A stretch of DNA of 64,000 bases from Lepeophtheirus salmonis (Eukaryota > Arthropoda > Copepoda > Siphonostomatoida > Caligidae): contig NC_052131.2 in NCBI RefSeq assembly GCF_016086655.4, positions 13,437,940 to 13,501,939 of the forward strand, in the 5' to 3' direction. The position numbers and the translations under genes were made by a program. This document shows positions 57,911 through 64,000 of the stretch, in pieces (position 1 is the stretch's first letter; each line of letters starts with the position of its first letter). The notes below the pieces were generated by a model. It did no database searches and was not told where the DNA came from. It worked only from the letters and a program-made list of their open reading frames with translations.

Positions 57911-58276
57911 CAGGGGTTTTACTCCCCCCCCCCCTTAAATTAGGGAATATTTGCTTGTTAATAGAAAATGTAATACTTGAAGTTTTTTATTTTTGAAATT
58001 TTTTGAAAATTGTATTTCTGTAAATATCTATGGATTTTTGAAATATTTTTACCGAAAAATTATATTTGAAATATATTTCTTAAATGTTTTTTTCTAAAAA
58101 ATTAAATTTTTTGTAAGGAGCTGTAGGTTTTTGAAATTTTTGTCAAAAAAATTTTTCAGTATTATATTATATATAATGTAATTTTTGGCTTTTTTCAAAA
58201 ATATGTCCAAAACACAAGCCCTCCCCCAAAAAAAAAAGAAGAAAAAATATATAAATATAATCCTGCGGACGCCCCA
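57911..58276 (+). repeat. Interspersed repeat family E
   Basis: It starts caggggttttactc with an 11-C run (57,924-57,934), continues with tttttgaaa blocks, and ends tataatcctgcggacgcccc at 58,276. In reverse complement the end reads ggggcgtccgcaggattata, identical in layout to the left end of the 51,176 copy. Confidence 0.6.
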
Positions 58277-59262
58277 GATTTCTAAATATTTCATTTGACG
58301 ATAAATTGCAATTGATAACGCCTTTTGGAGGATTGATTTATCCCTTGGAATAGTTTGTTGACAGAAATTTACGATAATTCGTCAAAGAATACAAATGTAA
58401 TTCATGTTGAATCTTTAAAACACTATTGGAGCTTTTTTTATGTTGATGGACTACATTTATATATTCTCACATACATTCATATTACTTAAGTGAAATTTTG
58501 TATTTCACGATGATATTCCCAAAATGAAAGAACCCTTTTTTCATGCCAAGAGTCATGATATAAATCACATTTCATAGCGTTTGATAATATGAAAAACAAA
58601 TTGATGTCCTAGGGTATCCATCCTAGCTGGCATATGTTGTGACAGAAGGGTCTGAAATAGGTACGCACATAGATTTGGTAGAGTTCGGAGGATTCATTAT
58701 TTTTTTGGAAAAGGTGGAATCCATTAGAAGATGATGCAATGATCTCCTTGCATCCATTGTGTTTATGAAAGGATTGACTGACAGCATTACCATTTCCACC
58801 TACATGCATGAAAGGACCTGATGCTTTAATCAATGCACATACTTACATAAATGAAAGGTAAAAAGGATGTCATATATTATACAGAGCTGACTATCAATGT
58901 CAATGATTCTGTCATACTCAAGATGATAAGCCAGCCATGTTCTTGTCATGTATATATACTTTTGTTTCTCGTCAAGTGATTACAACATAATAATATAAAT
59001 GTAACTATTATAATCAGAACTCTGAGTCTACATACGATCAAGTTTTGTATCATTTATTTTCCCCAATATAAACACATGTGTATAGATACATGTAATGTCT
59101 AAGTTTACATGTAGTTTTGTTCTTTAATTACGTTCCATGTTGCTCCAATTTCCCTAGGGATACTCTCAGTCATCATGATCATTCTCGACATTGCAGCTCT
59201 CGTGATTGCTATGATATGGTGGATTTAATTATTCATTCCGTCTTTTTAATGGATATATATAC
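58277..59262. other. AT-rich stretch without a recognised gene
   Basis: No supported gene was seen. Open frames at 58,609-58,833 (minus) and 59,117-59,329 (plus) have no recognisable motif. Confidence 0.4.
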
Positions 59263-59960
59263 TTGTGTTAAGACTCGGTCTGGGATCGATTTTTTAAACT
59301 GTGGATCGAAATTTCATTTACTAAAATAAGATAACTCTTTCTCAGGGACCAATCATGACAATTTTTTATGTAGACCGAATTGGACTACAAGACAGGTCCA
59401 GACTAGTGTTGTTACGATACCTATATATTAATACTGATTCCACTATCCAAAATTGGTATCGGTATGTTGATACTTTTTTGTACTTTTTCCAATAATACCA
59501 TAAAATTTGGTTCAGAACATTTCGTATCCACTTATCACAGCCTTCAATGATTTTTTCAGCTAAAGTATTCGTCCTTCCTATTAGTCATTAATAGTCACTC
59601 CAATCTGGCCCCAATTAATAATAAGACTGTGATTAGGTACTACTTACAGGGGCGTCTGGATGATTTTTAAGAGGGATAGGGGGTAAGTTCAAAAATTCGT
59701 TGCTTTAAAAAAAAAAATTGGTTGGGGGCTTAGACCATTGGAAGGTCAATATCTTTTTTGACAAAATTGCAAATCATGTACCGATCCTAATGTCAATTTT
59801 ATATCTTACTGTTTTACATGCATCTGTACCACGGTTGTGCTGTTATCCCAAACAACACTAGTCCAGGTCGAACTTGTCCTGAATTACTTCCTGTCTTACA
59901 AAAATAATATTATGGTTTTAGATATGGGAGTTAGGATTTTCAGACCAAATCCCAACACTA
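59263..59960. mobile_element. Family A element interrupted by a nested element
   Basis: The left end gtgttaagactcggtctggg (59,265) and the right end cagaccaaatcccaacacta (to 59,960) are family A termini. Both halves carry family words (tagaccgaattggac, tccaggtcgaac). Between them lies a family B element at 59,403-59,861, which itself contains a family E end. Removing family B rejoins a family A-like interior (ggtccaga/gtccagg). Confidence 0.6.
59403..59861. mobile_element. Family B element nested in family A
   Basis: The ends ctagtgttgtt and aacaacactag are exact inverse complements of 11 bases, inserted at a TA in the outer element. The first 80 bases (acgatacctatatattaata, ggtatcggtatgttgatac) share phrases with the interior of the 30,729 copy. 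At 59,647 caggggcgtctggatga marks the start of a family E insertion. Confidence 0.65.
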
Positions 59961-60314
59961 ATATATATTTCTATATATATAGAACAAATAATATAGACGT
60001 TTTTGACAGCATAATTGACTCAATATCCCTCTCATCATGCAAATGGTGACTTGATTAGGATTGCATGTTTTTTGGAATCAAAGGTTGAATGGAATTCCGT
60101 TAGGTATATGGAGAATGAATAATTATTCATTTATCAGAACATAAAATCACATGTGGGATGAGGGAAAAAAGATAGGAACCTGGATTCTGACCACCATGTC
60201 GTTAATAACATTGGCGTCAACTCTCAACTTTTTATGGGTCAAACTACTCAAAGAGGGATGATTGTTTATAGATGGATAATAATAAGCCATAACCGTTATA
60301 CATACATACATTAG
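59961..60314. other. AT-rich stretch without a recognised gene
   Basis: No supported feature was identified. Confidence 0.4.
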
Positions 60315-60401
60315 GTAGAGAGTGAGGAATCCAGCTCATCTGTCAACTCATGTAGAAAAGCTTTGCGCAAATTGGTTTTCTTCGTTATAAATCAAGGCTA
60401 A
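60315..60401 (+). CDS. Possible short terminal exon, unrecognised
   Basis: After an AG at 60,313-60,314 the frame reads VESEESSSSVNSCRKALRKL, then VFFVINQG and a stop. The segment is about 44% G+C at its 5' half, above background. The acceptor region is poor in pyrimidines and a TAG lies immediately upstream in frame. It would therefore have to be a terminal exon. No family was recognised. Confidence 0.18.
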   Translation, partial: VESEESSSSVNSCRKALRKLVFFVINQG

Positions 60402-61401
60402 TTTGACAAGTAACAAAATCTATCAGTGAGGATATGTAATTATTTTTTATTATAGTAGGGTTTGAAAGCAGGAGTGCAGATAGTGGGGGAGGGATGATGT
60501 ATACCCATCCAGGTTACAAATAAAACAGTAATAAAAAAAGTGGATTTAAATTTATTAAATAATAGTTGGCAGTACCTGGTATGCTCGAAATTATTAGGTA
60601 TTGATTAACTTTACCTGAATGATATAGATATGTAGTATCTACAACCCCCTTTTTTTTTAATATGACGGCTTGAGCTTTAGCTCCACACACCTGCTGCTAT
60701 ATTGTTACTTCTTATATCCAACATTACTTTATAATATCCATTAAGACAAACTTTGCTTTATTAATATAGATTACTCCGATTTCATTAATGCCCAATGATG
60801 TTTTGTTTTTTCCAAATTCAATTCAAATTTCATTTTGTCAAATCAGAAATTTCATGCATTATAAATCCTTTTTTCCAGCAAACCTGAGCTGTTGTGAGGA
60901 AATAGAGTGGGCTTTAGTTTTTCCGATATACTTAATATATATTATGTTCGGGTTCAATATCTAATTCTTTTATCAAGTATATATATAGTGTTTATACATA
61001 TGTTCAAATGCACATGCAAATTTGAGAGAGGGAGTTTGAAGCTCTAAAACATATTTTTTTACTAAACTGCCCTTCCCCACTTATCAATTGGTTTTGCTGC
61101 CCAATTTTTAGAGTCCATTAAAAACATAGAAAAACTGTATTTATTACGACGTTATCCCACTTACAAAAATGTTTGTAATATATTTTTTTAACGGTTTAAA
61201 TCTGTATCTACTATTCAACTTGCTCAGTATTAATGTTCTCAACGTGGATTGGTTAAACTATGATTAGCTCTTCTTAAGCAGCGAACAATTACAGACAATT
61301 AATTGTAGTATTTTGTTATGAAAAAAAGGAGTTAACCATTACATTATTTTTTTTACCTTAAATTTTATTTCTGAGCTAGTCTACTTTCAATAATATCAGA
61401 T
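60402..61401. other. AT-rich stretch without a recognised gene
   Basis: No supported feature was identified. Confidence 0.45.
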
Positions 61402-61444
61402 ACCCAATTTCAGTAAAATCCGTTTGCTCGTGAAAATTTCTCAA
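61402..61444 (+). repeat. Dispersed repeat family G, copy 2
   Basis: The sequence acccaatttcagtaaaatcc, then gtttgctcgtgaaaatttc, matches 18,486-18,528. Confidence 0.5.
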
Positions 61445-62376
61445 TTTTGTAAAAGAACTTGAATAATTTTTAAGAATACCATGTTTTCATAGTATTTTTC
61501 TAGAAAATAAATTTTTAATACATTTCATACGATTTTTATTTCAAAAATATACTCAGTGTATTTTGCAGGGTCCAGTTTTACAATCAGGCACGGGGTTAGG
61601 GCAAATGCCCCCTCCCAAAAACCAGCCTTAGTTGCAATCCCCATATGTAAGTTCATAATCACAAATGTACTTCATTTGAGAAACTTTAGTGAAGAAATGA
61701 GAGATGATCATTTCTCACCACTTTTCAAATGCGTGAAGCTCTCTTAGTTTTCTTGTTGATTGGGATTTATTTATTCAGAGTCGTCTAGGTCAAAATAACA
61801 AACAATCACTCTCTTTGAAGCATTCATGATGTATATGTGCTTAGAGTATGAGTCTGCGTGTACATTGTTTATATATGTACGTATATAAAAACATGGAGTT
61901 TGAATAAATAAATAAATAAGCAGGATTCAGTAAACAGAGTGAAAATGGAATAAATTATACAAACACACACTACAACATTCATTTACCTTATGTAAAAAAA
62001 AAAGAAGTTTATTTTTTAGAGAGATTCTTCAAAAGAATGTCTGTCTGTGTAGAAAAGAAGAATCTCGTAAAAATAACTTTGGTAATGGTTGCATACCAAG
62101 ATTCCACAAACCACCACTCACATAAGAAACACATTCAGTATATGTAAATTTAATAAACGTTCTATGTAGATACACAAATACATGGTTGTACATACGCAGT
62201 AGATTGTCTGTTTATTGTCAGTATTGGATAATAATAGTCATCATTCAGCACTAATTGAACTGTGATAGTGAAAGCCTTTCTCAATTAATGATTGTAAACA
62301 AATCACAACAGTATCTTTAAAAAACATCAACAATTTATATGTACTGATTGTCAGCTGCTATTTTACCTCATCATCG
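61445..62376. other. AT-rich stretch, repeat scraps only
   Basis: At 61,585-61,625 caggcacggggttagggcaa followed by tgccccctccc looks like another repeat end. No gene was seen. Confidence 0.4.
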
Positions 62377-62455
62377 TGTGTCAGTCCTAACTTTTTGGAC
62401 CATACCAGTCTTAGAACCCATACTTAGGACTGTCGATCCTTGGAACACACAAATA
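62377..62455. repeat. Family F fragment
   Basis: The segments cgtgtgtcagtcctaac, ggaccataccagtcttag and ggactgtcgatccttgg match family F phrases at 51,484 and 52,410. No right terminus is clear. Confidence 0.5.
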
Positions 62456-64000
62456 TTGAGTAAACATATCACTCAAAATCTTTTGGAATGGAAATGTTTT
62501 CCTTTTACCCACAAAAAGTAATTAGATCAGACATGGGCTATAGTACGCATCTTCATTTCTTAAATGATGCCCTTCAGGTCACTTCATTTAAAGTTAATCG
62601 TCTCTTTCTCTCTCTCTGTCTTGAAGAAAAGATAAAAATTCCTTTAGGTTAAATATCCATAATTTCGTACCTTGGGATTTAATTATATAGATATATATAA
62701 GTACTCAAATGATTCTTTACATGTACATATATACGTATATTAAATATGGGTCGCGTTGATTGATAAATTACATAACAGATCCTCTCATTTTTATCCCTAT
62801 TAGTAATGTCTCAAAATTTTCTATACTTACTTAATAGTATAAGTAATCAAACAATTGGGAATGTACTATGAGGCGCCAGGGCGCTTGGTATTTCCTTCTA
62901 GTTTTGCATACTTTTATAGCAAATTTCTCGGAAAAATAAACGAATTCCTTCGAGCTGAATAATTATACAAGTATCTATTATTATATTTTATTATTTGGGA
63001 GCCCTCTAGTGGTTTATAATTACTAATGTGTGTATTTATAATACTTACATGTTAGATACGTACTTATTAACCAAGAGTTTTAAAAAATCTTAATGCTTTA
63101 ACAAATTTAATTATGCACTTTTTGTCATATTATTGTTTATTTCAACCGTTAATGAAAGGTTGGAAGATTCTCCCAAGAAGTCCATAAGTATATATTACAC
63201 ATAATTTATTTATAAACCCTCATTAATATTAGATATTATGGCGTCAATCCAATCTACATAATATATGTATAGGTGTATGTATGTCTTCTCGCTTTGTTCG
63301 AATTCAAACTAGAGTTTTTGGCATTCACTTATCATAATCTCCGTATAGCAAACGGTTCAATAAGTTATGTTTGTAGATACACATAATATATTATAGGATA
63401 TAATGCTAAGGTTAGGCTGCCTTTGTTATCAAAGATACATTTGATTCATTGATCTATTTGAAGAGGCTATTAAAAGGGAAACATTAATTAACTGAGTTTT
63501 TTTTTTTACCTTTTGATCTTACAGCAATCAACATAATATTGTCGCATTTTTGTGTACAAAAAATACATTTTCCTTGTTCTATTTACTTCACTATTTGAAA
63601 AAGGGATGTCGTGATGGACTTATATTTTTGTACCGGATTCGGTAGAAAAATTAGGATCGGTATTTTCAATACTTTTTTTAATAGAATTTAATAGAAAAAG
63701 TGGAATTCACAATCACTTACAGAGCCGTCAATAGGATTTTTTTTTCTTATTAGTAGAGGGAGGATATGACTAGCACAGTTTTTAAATCTTTGTTCATATC
63801 ATCTATGGGCAAGGTTGTAGAGGTAATTCTGCACTACCTTTAACTGCATTCTGATCAATAATAGAAGCAAGTAAAAGTTTGGAATCATATTTAAAAACTC
63901 CAAGAATACGGGGAAAAAATCATTGAATGAGTCTTGTATTTTCCTAAATGAGTCGCTCGATACGAGGTCTAATAGATTTGCAGGCCTTGACCACGTCTGT
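62456..64000. other. AT-rich stretch to window end
   Basis: The stretch contains a GC patch, ggcgccagggcgc, at 62,872-62,884. Near 63,004 ccctctagtgg is inverted relative to 766. A segment at 63,625-63,690 (gtaccggattcggtag, ggatcggtattttcaatac) reuses family B words. No gene was seen. Confidence 0.4.

Noticed and set aside
1..64000. CRISPR arrays, rRNA genes, U6 or other snRNA genes, LINE reverse transcriptases, retroviral genes
   Set aside because: I looked for regularly spaced repeats, conserved RNA cores and reverse-transcriptase motifs and found none that I could support by eye.

Overview
The window is very AT-rich (roughly 30% G+C by eye) eukaryotic DNA. It has no operon structure or ribosome-binding sites, two nuclear-type tRNA genes without encoded CCA, GT-AG splice-like signals, and a dense layer of decayed DNA transposons (Tc1/mariner and hAT). 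This fits an intergenic or intronic region of an arthropod. The families resemble those of copepods such as the salmon louse Lepeophtheirus, but that assignment is an inference from style and not a database match. No complete, intact protein-coding gene could be demonstrated. Layout: 0-10 kb holds low-complexity repeats, a TIR element (4.75-5.34 kb), a COX3-like fragment followed by a small secreted-type ORF (6.4-6.9 kb), a 59-bp mini-palindrome element (7.1 kb) and a hAT-like end (8.4 kb). 10-20 kb holds three decayed mariner transposases (10.9, 14.0 and 17.3-18.2 kb), the second apparently nested in a hAT-type element, plus a possible terminal exon at 12.8-13.1 kb. 20-40 kb is mostly unique AT-rich DNA with two identical tRNA-Trp(CCA) genes in opposite orientation (21.7 and 30.0 kb), a 1.3-kb element with perfect 14-bp terminal repeats (30.7-32.0 kb), and two GC-richer islands near 37.2 and 37.9 kb, the latter with excellent splice signals. 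40-50 kb holds the best preserved mobile gene, a mariner transposase broken just before its third catalytic residue (41.6-42.6 kb), a hAT transposase relic (43.75-44.2 kb), and an acidic two-exon-like ORF (46.3-46.9 kb). 50-64 kb is a mosaic of nested MITEs, two more transposase relics (55.4-56.3 and 57.1 kb) and a three-level nested insertion (59.3-60.0 kb). The strongest theme is not a gene pathway but a population of non-autonomous elements. Several sequence families that differ internally share the terminal signature TA-GTGTTG, repeatedly inserted at TA and into one another. The real host-gene content is probably limited to the tRNAs and, if confirmed, one or two small exons of a gene with long introns.
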